Shown here: positions 46,120 through 55,238 of the stretch, piece after piece
How positions within the stretch are numbered: position 1 is the first letter of the stretch
Layout: every line of letters starts with the position of its first letter
Source: Janthinobacterium sp. TND4EL3
GTDB taxonomy: Bacteria; Pseudomonadota; Gammaproteobacteria; Burkholderiales; Burkholderiaceae_D
NCBI RefSeq assembly: GCF_900156175.1
Contig: NZ_FTMV01000006.1
Span: 217,643 to 281,642, forward strand
DNA length: 64,000 nt
Reading direction: 5' to 3'
Made by a program: the position numbers and the translations under genes
Notes under the pieces: model-generated
What the model was told of the DNA's origin: nothing
Databases searched by the model: none
Seen by the model: only the letters and a program-made list of their open reading frames with translations

Positions 46120-46434
46120 GAGGTCGTCGTCGATTCATCAGGAAGGTCAAAATTGCAGCCCGACTGCACTGCTCGGCATTACCGGCTACCACATGGGCAT
46201 GACTAAATTGGCAATAATCAATATCATAAGTCATACATGATTAAATTGCCAACAGGAAATAATATGGCCCCCATGGCAATTCATGCCGGCACGTCGCCAC
46301 GGCGCGTCTTAGGCCCATATCAGTACGCCACGCCGCGCCGTGACGATAATGCAGTGTGAGGCGGCGATCACGGCGCTGGCCGGGACGGGACGTCCCACTG
46401 GCACACCCGCCAAGGCGCGACGAAGGAGGACAGC
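46120..46434. other. Divergent intergenic region, 315 bp
   Basis: Lies between the unrecognised exported protein (minus) and radC (plus). It holds an AT-rich 60-bp section with two near-identical 17-mers and the radC ribosome-binding site (AAGGAGGA, 46422-46429). No other gene is seen. Confidence 0.6.
46198..46252. repeat. Short direct repeat pair in an AT-rich region
   Basis: CATGACTAAATTGGCAA (46198-46214) and CATGATTAAATTGCCAA (46236-46252) match at 15 of 17 positions, 38 bp apart. Spacing near four helical turns suggests a pair of protein-binding sites for the gene that starts at 46119, but this is inference. Confidence 0.45.
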
Positions 46435-47109
46435 ATGGGCATCAAGGATTGGCCGGCCGGCGAGCGGCCGCGTGAACGCCTGATCGAAGATGGCGCGCAC
46501 ACGCTGTCGGACGCGGAATTGCTGGCCGTCTTCCTGCGCACGGGCGTGCGCGGCAAGAGCGCCGTGGAACTGGCGCGCGACACGGTCGAGCACTTCGGCT
46601 CGCTGCGCGGCCTGTTTGGCGCCAGCCTCGTGAGTTTTTCCGCCGTGCATGGCATGGGCAGCGCCAAGTTCGCCCAGCTGCAAGCGGTGATGGAGCTGGC
46701 GCGGCGCGCCATCATCGAGGACTTGCAGGCCGGGCAAGCCCTCAATTCGCCGCACGCCGTCAAGGACTACTTGCGCCTGGCCCTGGGCCACCTCGCGCAT
46801 GAAGCGTTTCACGTGTTGTTTTTGGACGTCAAGAACCGCCTGATCGCGACCCAGGAAATGTTTCGCGGCACCCTCACCCACACCAGCGTGTATCCGCGCG
46901 AAGTCGTCAAGCAGGCGCTGCTGCACAATGCGGCCAGCGTCATGCTGGCCCACAACCACCCGTCCGGCACGCCGGAACCGAGCGAAGCGGATTTATTGCT
47001 GACGCGCGCGCTGGCGCAGGCCTTGTCCCTCGTGGAGGTGCGCATCCTCGACCATTTCGTCGTGGCCGGACGCCATGTGCATTCGTTCGCGGAACACGGC
47101 CAGATCTAG
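46435..47109 (+). CDS. radC: RadC family JAB/MPN-domain protein
   Basis: A 224-residue RadC protein. The N-terminal helix-hairpin-helix region ([19 protein letters not shown] and GSLRGLFG) is followed by the metalloprotease-like JAB domain with a complete metal site: [14 protein letters not shown]. Despite the name, its role in DNA repair is unproven. It starts 8 bp after a good AAGGAGGA ribosome-binding site. It is followed by the ribosomal pair rpmB-rpmG, which has its own promoter. Confidence 0.93.
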   Translation: MGIKDWPAGERPRERLIEDGAHTLSDAELLAVFLRTGVRGKSAVELARDTVEHFGSLRGLFGASLVSFSAVHGMGSAKFAQLQAVMELARRAIIEDLQAGQALNSPHAVKDYLRLALGHLAHEAFHVLFLDVKNRLIATQEMFRGTLTHTSVYPREVVKQALLHNAASVMLAHNHPSGTPEPSEADLLLTRALAQALSLVEVRILDHFVVAGRHVHSFAEHGQI

Positions 47110-47287
47110 GCCCGATCCGATGCCAGCGTAGTTAACCATGTGTAAACAAGGACATACGTGACAACGCCCGGCAACTTATCTAGCAGTAAACACACTGGTT
47201 TACAAGCGCGCGCCCCATGAAAACACCTGGAAATCAAATTGTTAAATTAGTTCGCAACAACAAGACACAATTGTTTTTCGCAAGTCA

Positions 47288-47316
47288 TTGATAAATCGGC
47301 TTATTTTGGATATACT
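47288..47316 (+). promoter_or_regulatory. Promoter of rpmB-rpmG
   Basis: TTGATA (47288-47293), a 17-bp spacer and TATACT (47311-47316), 40 bp before the rpmB ATG. The -10 and spacing are close to consensus, as expected for ribosomal protein genes. Confidence 0.8.
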
Positions 47317-47355
47317 CTCGTTTTTCCAATTTGGAATATCTTTAAGGAGTGCGCC

Positions 47356-47592
47356 ATGGCACGTGTTTGCCAAGTCACTGGGAAGAAGCCGATGGTCGGC
47401 AACAATGTTTCCCATGCAAACAACAAAACCAAACGTCGTTTTTTGCCTAACTTGCAGAATCGTCGTATTTTTGTTGAATCTGAAAACCGCTGGGTCTCCC
47501 TGCGTTTGTCCAACGCCGGTCTGCGCGTCATCGATAAAGTCGGCATCGACGCCGTATTGGTCGATATGCGCGCTCGTGGCGAAAAAGTCTAA
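47356..47592 (+). CDS. rpmB: 50S ribosomal protein L28
   Basis: A 78-residue ribosomal protein with the conserved [20 protein letters not shown] start and the [20 protein letters not shown] core, including a C-terminal [12 protein letters not shown] stretch. TAAGGAG ribosome-binding site. It is followed by rpmG after 22 bp, as in most proteobacteria. Confidence 0.98.
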   Translation: MARVCQVTGKKPMVGNNVSHANNKTKRRFLPNLQNRRIFVESENRWVSLRLSNAGLRVIDKVGIDAVLVDMRARGEKV

Positions 47593-47614
47593 TTAGCAGA
47601 ATAAGGGAGCTATC

Positions 47615-47782
47615 ATGGCAAAATCAGGCCGCGACAAAATCAAGTTAGAATCGACCGCCGGTACGGGTCACTTCTACACGACCACCAAAAACAAGCGTAC
47701 GACGCCTGCGAAAATGGAGATCATGAAATTCGATCCTAAAGCACGCAAGCACGTAACGTACAAAGAAACCAAGATCAAGTAA
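47615..47782 (+). CDS. rpmG: 50S ribosomal protein L33
   Basis: A 55-residue protein starting [19 protein letters not shown] and ending YKETKIK. It is the C-minus form: no zinc-binding cysteines are present. The ribosome-binding site (AAGGGAG) and ATG 47615 fit. It forms the rpmB-rpmG operon and is followed by a terminator. Confidence 0.97.
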   Translation: MAKSGRDKIKLESTAGTGHFYTTTKNKRTTPAKMEIMKFDPKARKHVTYKETKIK

Positions 47783-47806
47783 TTGATATTGTGTTCTGTA
47801 AAAAGA

Positions 47807-47831
47807 GCCGCTCCAATGAGCGGTTTTTTTT
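47807..47831 (+). terminator. Terminator of the rpmB-rpmG operon
   Basis: Short stem GCCGCT (47807-47812) with AGCGGT (47819-47824), then eight T residues. Confidence 0.85.
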
Positions 47832-47876
47832 CGCCCTGCTTTTTACACCGCCCCCCCCTGTCCTTGTGCCGGGACG

Positions 47877-47903
47877 AAAAAAAGGCCCTGGAATCCAGGG
47901 CCT
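47877..47903 (-). terminator. Terminator of the desaturase gene
   Basis: Perfect 8-bp stem GGCCCTGG/CCAGGGCC (47884-47891 and 47895-47902) with a T-run on the minus strand (A residues 47877-47883). Confidence 0.88.
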
Positions 47904-47925
47904 TGCATCAGCGGCAGCGAGCTGC

Positions 47926-49134
47926 TTACGCGTAGCTGCGCAGGCGCAATGAGAAATCCTGCAGCGACTTGATGCCCGACGCTTCGGCGCGCGTGCACCA
48001 GTCTTGCAGCTTCTGCAGCAATTGCTCGCGCGTAAAGTGCGAACGCTCCCAGATGGCGCCCAGTTCCACGCGCATGTGGTGCATGGTTTCCAGCGCCTTG
48101 CTGTGCTGGAACAATTCCGACAGCTGCTCGTGGTGCGCATCGGCCAGCTTGGCCGGTTCGCGCTGCATCAGCTTGCGCGACGATTTCAGGAAGCGCTTTT
48201 CCAGTTCGGCCTTGTGCTTCAGGTGCTCCAGCTCTTCCTTCCAGGCATGCTTGATCGATTTCGCGTACTTGGCCATCACGTCGTAGCGGTTGGCAATGAC
48301 GGACTGCAAGGTCTCGAAATCCGCTTCCAGCTTGCCGTGCGAAAACTTCGGCGCCGGCGCCAGTTTTTTCACCTTGGCCAGGCCCAGCATTTCCAGCGCG
48401 CGGATATACGCCCAGCCGATATCGATCTCATACCATTTCGACGACAGCTTGGCCGACGTCGCATATGTATGATGGTTGTTGTGCAACTCTTCGCCGCCGA
48501 TCAGTATGCCGAAGGGAATGATGTTGGTGGCCGCGTCGGCGCAATCGTAGTTGCGGTAGCCCCAGTAGTGGCCGATGCCGTTGATGATGCCGGCCGCCGT
48601 GATGGGGATCCACATCATTTGCACGGCCCACACGGAAATGCCGATCACGCCGAACAGGATGAAATTGATGAAGAACAAGGACACCACGCCCAGCCAGCTG
48701 TACTTGGTGTACAGGTTGCGCTCGATCCAGTCCGTCGGCGTGCCGTGGCCATATTTCGCCATGGTTTCCATGTTCTTCGATTCAGCGCGGTACAGCTCGG
48801 CGCCTTCCCAGAAGACTTTCTTGATGCCGCGCGTTACGGGGCTGTGCGGATCTTCTTCCGTATCGCACTTGGCGTGATGCTTGCGATGGATGGCCGCCCA
48901 TTCCTTGGTGACCTGGCCCGTCGTCAGCCACAGCCAGAAACGGAAGAAATGGCTGGGAATCGCATGCAATTCCAGCGCGCGGTGGGCCTGGTGGCGGTGC
49001 AGGTAAATCGTGACGCTGGCGATCGTGATATGCGTGACCACCATGGTGTACAGGAAAACTTGCCATGCGGACAGATCGGTAATGCCAGTGGCCATGAACT
49101 GCAAAACGTCGTGTAAAACGGAACTCAATGTCAT
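47926..49134 (-). CDS. Membrane fatty acid desaturase
   Basis: A 402-residue di-iron desaturase that introduces a double bond into acyl chains. The three histidine boxes are complete: HRHQAH at 46-51, HRKHH at 83-87 and HNNHH at 218-222. Four membrane segments fit. ATG 49134 is used because GGAG precedes it at good distance; a start at 49167 would add 11 unconserved residues. A helical C-terminal extension of about 150 residues, longer than in classical delta-9 desaturases, follows. It may adjust membrane fluidity in the cold, by family analogy. Confidence 0.93.
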   Translation of the reverse strand: MTLSSVLHDVLQFMATGITDLSAWQVFLYTMVVTHITIASVTIYLHRHQAHRALELHAIPSHFFRFWLWLTTGQVTKEWAAIHRKHHAKCDTEEDPHSPVTRGIKKVFWEGAELYRAESKNMETMAKYGHGTPTDWIERNLYTKYSWLGVVSLFFINFILFGVIGISVWAVQMMWIPITAAGIINGIGHYWGYRNYDCADAATNIIPFGILIGGEELHNNHHTYATSAKLSSKWYEIDIGWAYIRALEMLGLAKVKKLAPAPKFSHGKLEADFETLQSVIANRYDVMAKYAKSIKHAWKEELEHLKHKAELEKRFLKSSRKLMQREPAKLADAHHEQLSELFQHSKALETMHHMRVELGAIWERSHFTREQLLQKLQDWCTRAEASGIKSLQDFSLRLRSYA

Positions 49135-49267
49135 TACTGCTACTCCAAGTGGACAGGGCGTGCGCACGGTCGCTCCAGTGACTCTGGAGGTCCGGCAGAG
49201 TTAATTTTAGGCGTGATTGTACGCCCTAATGGGTGCTATCAGGCAAAAACGGAGGCAGGCAGCGAGG

Positions 49268-50626
49268 TTAAGGCTGGGTGCCGGATGGCGGGGACTCACC
49301 GTCTGCCGCGCTGGCGAGCGGGGCAGGAGGCGTACCAACAATACGCAATTCGCGTTGCGGAAACGGTACAGTGACCTTATGTTCCTGCAAGGTGCGCCAG
49401 ATGGCGCGGTTCACATTCGACTTCACGCCGCCCGTGCCGTTTTCCGGATCCGCGATCCAGAAACCGATCTGCACGTCGAGACCGTCGGCGCCGAAACGCA
49501 CGAGGGTGGCCGAAGGCGGATTGCTTTGCGACACACGCGGCACCTTGGCCGTCGCCGCTTCCAGCAAGGGGAAGATGACATCGAGATCCGTTTCATAGCC
49601 CACCGACACGGCCGTCGACAGCCAGACCATGCGGTTGCTCAGCGACATGTTCTGCACGCCGCCGGAAATCAGCATTTCATTCGGCACGATGGATTCCACG
49701 CCATCGCCACCCAGTAGCACAGTATAGCGCGTATTGATCTGCGTCACCTTGCCCGTGAATTGACCGACGGTGATCATGTCGCCGATGGTCAGGCTGCGGT
49801 CGAGCAGGATGATGAAGCCGGACACGAAGTTGGCGGCGATCTTCTGCAAGCCGAAACCGAGCGCCACGCCGAAGGCGCCGCCGAACACGGACAGCACCGT
49901 CAGGTCGATGCCCACCAGCGACAGGCTGACCAGCACGGAAACGAGGATCAGCACGGCGCGGCCCATGCGCGACAGCACCACGCGCAGCGAGGTGTGCAAA
50001 CCCTGCATTTTCATCAGGCGCTCGTCGAGCGAGGTGCCGGCCCACATGGCCAGCACCAGCAGCACGGCCACGGAAATAGCGGCTTGCAAGATGGCAGCCA
50101 CGGAGACCTTGTTGCGGCCCAGCGGCACGATGATGCCTTCAAGGAAGGCATGCAAATCCGGCCACAGGCCCGTGATGTACAGGGCCATGCCGGCCCACAC
50201 GACCACCGTGAAAATCTTTTCCAGCAACAACATCGTGGGGCTGACGTTGCCATGGTGGGCAAAAATGCGGCGCAGCACATAAAAACCGAAGCGCACCAGC
50301 GCCATCGAGGTGCACAGGGGGATGGCAATGCTGAGCAGGTTCACCGACTGGAACTTGGCCAGGAAATGCTGCGCAATGCCCAGCAGCATGGCCGCCAGCA
50401 CGGGCGTCAGGATGCGGATGAAACTGTCCGTGCGCTGCAGGGTTTCCGGCGTGGCCGGCGTGGCCGCCGCTTCCGCCCGCTTGTGCAGGAATTCGCGCAA
50501 CTGCCGCACCAGCAGCCAGCTCAGGGCCAGGCAGGCGAAGATGACCAGCGCCTGCCACAGGATGGCCGGTTGGCGGAAATCGTCGACAAAATCAGTGATC
50601 AGGTTGAGCAGCGGGGTTTCATTCAT
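49268..50626 (-). CDS. MscS-type mechanosensitive channel
   Basis: A 452-residue channel. Several N-terminal hydrophobic segments (from about residue 25) are followed by the pore helix and beta domain: GGAFGVALGFGLQKIAANFVSG (about 271-292) and DRSLTIGDMITVGQFTGKVTQI are the MscS hallmarks. The gene has extra N-terminal membrane helices compared with the minimal MscS, as in the YbdG/YnaI types. It may release solutes on hypo-osmotic shock. Located 122 bp after the RNA methyltransferase gene. Confidence 0.92.
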   Translation of the reverse strand: MNETPLLNLITDFVDDFRQPAILWQALVIFACLALSWLLVRQLREFLHKRAEAAATPATPETLQRTDSFIRILTPVLAAMLLGIAQHFLAKFQSVNLLSIAIPLCTSMALVRFGFYVLRRIFAHHGNVSPTMLLLEKIFTVVVWAGMALYITGLWPDLHAFLEGIIVPLGRNKVSVAAILQAAISVAVLLVLAMWAGTSLDERLMKMQGLHTSLRVVLSRMGRAVLILVSVLVSLSLVGIDLTVLSVFGGAFGVALGFGLQKIAANFVSGFIILLDRSLTIGDMITVGQFTGKVTQINTRYTVLLGGDGVESIVPNEMLISGGVQNMSLSNRMVWLSTAVSVGYETDLDVIFPLLEAATAKVPRVSQSNPPSATLVRFGADGLDVQIGFWIADPENGTGGVKSNVNRAIWRTLQEHKVTVPFPQRELRIVGTPPAPLASAADGESPPSGTQP

Positions 50627-50748
50627 GGCGGATGCGGTCCGGAAGGTGGGGCGAAGGTGGTACGGATGGGGAGTGATCCCATGCCGCCAGGCGGGCTGGC
50701 GGCATTGAAGGCCGCCACTGCAGGGTGCAGCGGCGGACCGTGACAGGC

Positions 50749-52068
50749 TTACTCGGCGGGTTCAGCGTCAACGTCGTCGGCCGGCTTTTCATCGGCGTAG
50801 ACTTTTTTCGGCATGACCTTGCGCTCGAACACGGCGGCGAAGAAGCCGTCGGTCTGGTGCAGGTGCGGCAGCAATTTCAGGTAATCGCCCATTTCCAGCT
50901 CGATCTTCTGTTCGGCCAGCACCTTGTGCATCGGCACCAGGGTGAAGTCGGGGTTGGCGGCCAGGAATTGCTCGGCGATCTGGTCGTTTTCTTCATTCAG
51001 GAAGCTGCAGGTGGCGTACACGAGACGGCCGCCGCCCTTGACCAGGCGCGCCGCGCCGGCCAGGATGGCTGCCTGCTTGGCTTGCAGCTCGACGATGGAG
51101 TTCGGCTGCTGGCGCCATTTGACGTCCGGATTGCGGCGCAGGGTGCCCAGGCCGCTGCATGGCGCGTCGACCAGCACGCGGTCGATCTTGCCGGCCAGGC
51201 GCTTGATCTTGGCATCGCGCTCATGCGCGATCTGCACCGGATGCACGTTCGACAGGCCGCTGCGGGCCATGCGGGGCTTGAGCTTGGCCAGGCGCTTTTC
51301 CGACACGTCGAAGGCGTACAAGCGGCCCGTGTTGCGCATCAGCGCGCCCAGTGCCAGGGTCTTGCCGCCCGCGCCGGCGCAGAAGTCGACCACCATCTCG
51401 CCGCGCTTGGCGCCGACGATCTGCGACAGGATCTGGCTGCCTTCATCCTGCACTTCGATGGCGCCGCTCTGGAACAATGGCAGGTTTTGCAGCGACGGCT
51501 TCTTGATCACGCGCAAACCCAGCGGCGCGTACGGCGTCGGGGTGCTGAGGATCGGCGCCTCGGCCAGGGCCAGCATCACGTCGTCGCGCGTGGCCTTGAG
51601 CGAGTTGACGCGCAGGTCCAGCGGCGCCGGCGCGTTCAGCGCATCGGCCAGCTTCATGGTTTCCGCTTCGCCGAACTGGGCGATCAGCTTGTCGAACAGC
51701 CATTTCGGCATGTTGGCGCGCATGTTCGCAGGCATCAGGCTGCGGTCGATCTGCTTGATGCGCTCCAGCCATTCCACTTCTTCTTCCGTCAGGCCGCCCA
51801 AGGAGTCGGCGCCCACGGCTTCGGCCAGGCCGAGGATGGTCAAACGGCGCATGGTGGGCCCATTGCCCGCTTCGGCGAAGTCCGTGAAGAACGATTTGTT
51901 GCGCAGTACGGCATAGATGCCTTCGGCGATGGCGCCGCGTTCGCGCGAACCGAGGCGCGGATGGTCGCGGAAATAGCGCGACAGGGTGGTGTCGGCCGGG
52001 GCCGTGAAACGTAAAATTTCGCGCAATACTTCTTCAGCATTGGCAAGTATCGCTGGTGGCAATCTCAT
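50749..52068 (-). CDS. RsmB/NOP-family RNA cytosine-C5 methyltransferase
   Basis: A 439-residue SAM-dependent rRNA methyltransferase. An N-terminal NusB-like helical domain (about 1-135) precedes the Rossmann catalytic domain, with VVDFCAGAGGKTLALG for SAM binding, the cysteine motif DAPCSGLGTLRRNPD and the second catalytic cysteine in YATCSFLNEEND. It lies 22 bp downstream of purN, so the pair is likely one transcript. It resembles RsmB (16S C967), but the exact position is unproven. Confidence 0.9.
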   Translation of the reverse strand: MRLPPAILANAEEVLREILRFTAPADTTLSRYFRDHPRLGSRERGAIAEGIYAVLRNKSFFTDFAEAGNGPTMRRLTILGLAEAVGADSLGGLTEEEVEWLERIKQIDRSLMPANMRANMPKWLFDKLIAQFGEAETMKLADALNAPAPLDLRVNSLKATRDDVMLALAEAPILSTPTPYAPLGLRVIKKPSLQNLPLFQSGAIEVQDEGSQILSQIVGAKRGEMVVDFCAGAGGKTLALGALMRNTGRLYAFDVSEKRLAKLKPRMARSGLSNVHPVQIAHERDAKIKRLAGKIDRVLVDAPCSGLGTLRRNPDVKWRQQPNSIVELQAKQAAILAGAARLVKGGGRLVYATCSFLNEENDQIAEQFLAANPDFTLVPMHKVLAEQKIELEMGDYLKLLPHLHQTDGFFAAVFERKVMPKKVYADEKPADDVDAEPAE

Positions 52069-52089
52069 TGTTATTCTTCCTGTAATATT

Positions 52090-52698
52090 TTATTGAGGGT
52101 CCACGCGGACCTGGCCATGCTCGACCGACAGTTTATCGTCAATGAACAGGCGGATGGCGCGCGGGTAAAGCAGATGTTCCTGTACCAGCACGCGCGCCGA
52201 TAAGCTGTCTTCTGTGTCGCCCGGCAAGACGGGGACCGTCGCGCTCGCCACGGCCGGGCCATGATCGAGCTCGGCAGTCACGAAATGCACGGTCGCGCCG
52301 TGTTCCGTCACGCCCGCCTCGAGCGCCTGGCGGTGCGTCGCCATGCCCGGGAACAGCGGCAGCAGCGACGGGTGGATATTGAGCATGCGGCCCGCGTAAT
52401 GCTCGACGAAGGGTGGCGTCAGGATGCGCATGAAACCGGCCAGCACGACCAGGTCGGGGGCAAAGCCGTCGATCACGGCTTGCAGCGCCGCATCGAACTG
52501 TTCGCGGCTGGCATAATCCTTGTTGGCAACGACAGCCGTCGCTATCCCGTGTTCCGCGGCAAAAACCAGTCCCTGGGCGTCGGCCCGGTTACTGATGACG
52601 GCGGCAATACGGGCTGGCCATTGCTCGGCTTGCGCCGCGCGCACGACCGCTTCCATGTTGCTGCCGCGTCCGGAAATGAGGATAACGATATTTTTCAT
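52090..52698 (-). CDS. purN: Phosphoribosylglycinamide formyltransferase
   Basis: Formylates GAR in purine synthesis using 10-formyl-tetrahydrofolate. The protein has 202 residues from ATG 52698 (MKNIVILISGRGSN); an in-frame ATG at 52707 would add three. The conserved active-site stretch LVVLAGFMRILTPPFV, the LNIHPSLLPLFPG region and HFVTAELDHGP are present. It is the upstream partner of the RNA methyltransferase gene. Confidence 0.96.
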   Translation of the reverse strand: MKNIVILISGRGSNMEAVVRAAQAEQWPARIAAVISNRADAQGLVFAAEHGIATAVVANKDYASREQFDAALQAVIDGFAPDLVVLAGFMRILTPPFVEHYAGRMLNIHPSLLPLFPGMATHRQALEAGVTEHGATVHFVTAELDHGPAVASATVPVLPGDTEDSLSARVLVQEHLLYPRAIRLFIDDKLSVEHGQVRVDPQ

Positions 52699-52854
52699 AG
52701 CGCGCATTGTACCCGCTATGGCTAGGCGAATCTAGAAAGGCCGGTATTATTGTTGCGGCGCAACATGTCCGCCGGGCCGCCGCCGCTGCCGGCCTGGTGC
52801 GCCCGCTAGCGGCAGGGCAAGCCGGCTTGAGGCCGCCATGGCGAGAGTGAACGC

Positions 52855-53253
52855 TTACTCGAACGAATAGAAGACGCGGAACGGGACTTTCTTCTCGGCC
52901 CAGTAATCGGCCGCATCGCGGAACACGTCGAGCAGGATCTCGCGCGCTTCCTTGTCGAATTTTTGCGTATTTGGCAATTGCTCGAGCACGACCAGGAAGC
53001 CCGTCTGCGTGCCGGCCTTGAACATGGTATCGGTCAGGCACAGGCGCAGTGCGTCGAAATTTTTCGCCAGATTTTTCGGAAACAGGAATGCTTCTGCAAT
53101 AATGCCGATGACTTGTTGTTTGGTCTGCCCAGCGTTGCAATGCGCATATAAAAAGTGCTGCCCGAGACGGATCGCCTCGTCTTGTAATTCGGTCACGCGA
53201 AAGGCACGGATGGACTGGACAAGGTTGGGCGGCACGGTTAGTAACAAACTCAT
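52855..53253 (-). CDS. Barstar family protein (orphan)
   Basis: A 132-residue barstar-like protein. The C-terminal half fits barstar: VVLEQLPNTQKFDKEAREI then LLDVFRDAADYWAEKKVPF, ending in YSFE. An N-terminal extension of about 70 residues precedes it (LLLTVPPNLVQSIRAFRVTE). Barstar inhibits barnase-type RNases and usually protects the producer. No barnase-like gene lies on either side: purN is upstream and the glycine-zipper gene downstream, so any partner toxin must be elsewhere or absent. ATG 53253 is the only reasonable start. Confidence 0.85.
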   Translation of the reverse strand: MSLLLTVPPNLVQSIRAFRVTELQDEAIRLGQHFLYAHCNAGQTKQQVIGIIAEAFLFPKNLAKNFDALRLCLTDTMFKAGTQTGFLVVLEQLPNTQKFDKEAREILLDVFRDAADYWAEKKVPFRVFYSFE

Positions 53254-53654
53254 TTTTCCCTCAAATCGACCTGTTATGTATGGATCTGTTCTAATTGCTC
53301 GTCTTATTGCATCCCCGCACGCGGGTCAATGCGCACGCGGTGATTCGATCTGTATCAACTTTTATGCGATTCAGTGCGATTTTGTATAAGCCATACGCGT
53401 ATTAGGGTAACGTGTTGTCTTGCATGAATCAACCCGAATATGATGTCAAACGCAAGATTTGTTACAAACCGCCGGTTTCAAGCCATTTCAACATCTTGTA
53501 TCGATTGAAAGTGCATGTTACAGACTGTGGGGCAAGGGGCTTGGGCTGTTACATTTTGTTGCCATGCAGACGACAGCCGGTCATCGAGTCGGATTACTAT
53601 AGGCTCAAGTTGTAAAAAATACCCTGAAAGATTCTCTAGATAACGAGGTTAGAA
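53254..53654. other. Divergent intergenic region, 401 bp
   Basis: Gene-free stretch between the barstar gene (minus) and the glycine-zipper gene (plus). It is AT-richer than the genome average (TGTTACATTTTGTTGCC near 53548-53564 is typical of envelope gene promoters) and should hold both promoters. A 67-codon open frame (53412-53615) has no ribosome-binding site and poor codon bias, so it is not called. Confidence 0.5.
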
Positions 53655-54167
53655 ATGAACTTGCAAGCCAAATTGATGATGTCAGCCCTTTGTATCGGTG
53701 CATTGCCACTCGCCCAGGCCGCCGACTTTGAAGATTTCGGCAAGGTCGTACGCGTCGTGCCGCAAGTGGAACAGATCAATCGTCCACGCCAGGAATGCCG
53801 TACGGAATACGTGCAAGTGCAGGCGCCGCCGCAACAGCGCAGCGCTGGCGGCTCCATCGTCGGCGGCATCGCCGGCGCCCTGCTCGGCAGCCAGGTCGGC
53901 GGCGGCAATGGCCGCACGGCCGCCGCGGCCGCTGGCGCGATTGCCGGCGCCGTCGTGGGCGACCGCGTCGACAACCAGAACAACTACCAGGGCGGCGTGC
54001 AGGAACAAGCCGTCAAGCAATGCCGCCAGGTCGATCACTGGGAGTCGCGCAACACGGGCTACCAGGTCACCTACGACTACCGCGGCCGCAACTACACGAG
54101 CATCATGTCCTACGATCCGGGCGAACGCATCCGTCTGCGCGTCTCCATCGAACCAGCTCAGCAGTAA
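53655..54167 (+). CDS. Glycine-zipper 2TM domain protein
   Basis: A 170-residue exported protein. A signal peptide covers about 1-22 (cut after LAQAA). The glycine zipper lies near 75-105 (GGSIVGGIAGALLGSQVGGG) with a second one near 90-105; these pack as helix pairs in the envelope. The C-terminal part CRQVDHWESRNTGYQVTYD is characteristic of the related outer-membrane lipoprotein family. It is immediately followed by repeat family A copy 2, whose first bases overlap the stop codon. Confidence 0.88.
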   Translation: MNLQAKLMMSALCIGALPLAQAADFEDFGKVVRVVPQVEQINRPRQECRTEYVQVQAPPQQRSAGGSIVGGIAGALLGSQVGGGNGRTAAAAAGAIAGAVVGDRVDNQNNYQGGVQEQAVKQCRQVDHWESRNTGYQVTYDYRGRNYTSIMSYDPGERIRLRVSIEPAQQ

Positions 54168-54298
54168 CGCTAGCCACACGCTGCTGCGCGTCGGCACAGG
54201 CGGCCTGCGATGCTCACCGGCTCGGCGCCCCCGTACTAAGCACGGTTGCGCTTCTCGGCCACCTCTGCCTTCCGCTCGCGACGCTTCTGTCAGGCGTT
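54166..54298 (+). repeat. Dispersed 133-bp intergenic repeat, family A, copy 2
   Basis: The first bases (AACGC) lie within the TAA stop codon of the glycine-zipper gene. Same length as copy 1 (8683-8815) and about 77% identical without gaps. The last bases (TCTGTCAGGCGTT) are the inverted counterpart of the first (AACGCTAGCCACA), imperfectly. It is followed by the gene's terminator. Confidence 0.85.
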
Positions 54299-54311
54299 GT
54301 TACTCAGTATT

Positions 54312-54354
54312 AAAATGCCGGCCCCATATCATTCTCATGCGGCTGGCATTTTTT
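54312..54354 (+). terminator. Probable terminator after the glycine-zipper gene
   Basis: Stem AAAATGCCGGCC (54312-54323) with GGCTGGCATTTT (54341-54352), one G-T pair, a 17-base loop and a T-run. Confidence 0.6.
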
Positions 54355-54402
54355 ATGGCGCCCCGGCACGGGCTATAATGCGGCACACTTTCAGGCCGCC
54401 TT

Positions 54403-55191
54403 ATGCTTATCAAACGAAAATCCATCGAACAAGTCGAATCCTCGCGCCCTGCGCGCAAGCCCCGCTACGCCCCTGTCACCCTGTCGGAAATGGATGGCGT
54501 GCGCTATCTGCATTTCGGCACGGAATGGGTGCAGGGCGCCATGCGCATCCGCAAGCCGGACTGGCCCGAGCTCGAATACGCGCAGCAGATGATGGCGTGG
54601 ATGCTGTGGATCGGGCAACCGCAGCGCATCGCCCAGCTGGGCCTGGGCACGGCCGCGCTGACCAAGTTCTGCTACCGCCAGTTCCCGCAGGCGCAAGTCG
54701 AGGCCATCGAACTGAACCCGGCCGTCATCACCATCTGCGCCTCGATGTTCAAGCTGCCGCCCAATGACGAGCGCCTGCACGTGCGCGAGATGGATGCGCT
54801 CGACTACGTCAACGACGAGGCCAACCACGGTACCCTGGACGCCCTGCAGGTGGACCTGTACGACGCCACGGCGCGCGGCCCCGTGCTCGACAGCGCCGAT
54901 TTCTATACCGCCTGCTGCGCCTGCCTGGCGCCGCACGGCATCATGACGGTCAACCTGTTTGGCGACCACCCCAGCTATGCAAAAAACATCAAGGCGATGA
55001 AGTTTGCGTTTGAACAGGTGATCTGCCTGCCGGAAGTGCATGATGGGAACGTGGTGGCCATCGCCTTCAAGACCAAGGTGGCGCTCGATACCGAAGCGCA
55101 AGCGGCCTTGCTGGAACGGGCCAAACAGATCGTCGCCGAGACCAAGCTGCCCGCCAAGACCTGGGTCAAGGGCATCGCCAGCACCCTGTAA
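54403..55191 (+). CDS. Spermidine-synthase-like methyltransferase-fold protein
   Basis: A 262-residue protein of the spermidine/spermine synthase fold. It starts MLIKRKSIEQVESS and has the conserved GVRYLHFGTEWVQGAMRI (about 31-48). The nucleotide-binding loop reads LGLGTAALTKFCY instead of the usual GGGDG, and the acidic pair expected for catalysis appears as QVDLYD. It lacks the N-terminal beta-strand domain of classical SpeE. The loop change makes aminopropyl transfer uncertain. It ends 48 bp before the ATPase gene in the same direction. Confidence 0.82.
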   Translation: MLIKRKSIEQVESSRPARKPRYAPVTLSEMDGVRYLHFGTEWVQGAMRIRKPDWPELEYAQQMMAWMLWIGQPQRIAQLGLGTAALTKFCYRQFPQAQVEAIELNPAVITICASMFKLPPNDERLHVREMDALDYVNDEANHGTLDALQVDLYDATARGPVLDSADFYTACCACLAPHGIMTVNLFGDHPSYAKNIKAMKFAFEQVICLPEVHDGNVVAIAFKTKVALDTEAQAALLERAKQIVAETKLPAKTWVKGIASTL

Positions 55192-55238
55192 GCGCCGGCA
55201 TTCCCAGGCCAGGCCGGCAGCCCTGAAAGGCGCCGGCC

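Noticed and set aside
53412..53615. 67-codon open frame upstream of the glycine-zipper gene
   Set aside because: Poor codon bias for this genome, no ribosome-binding site and no recognisable motif.
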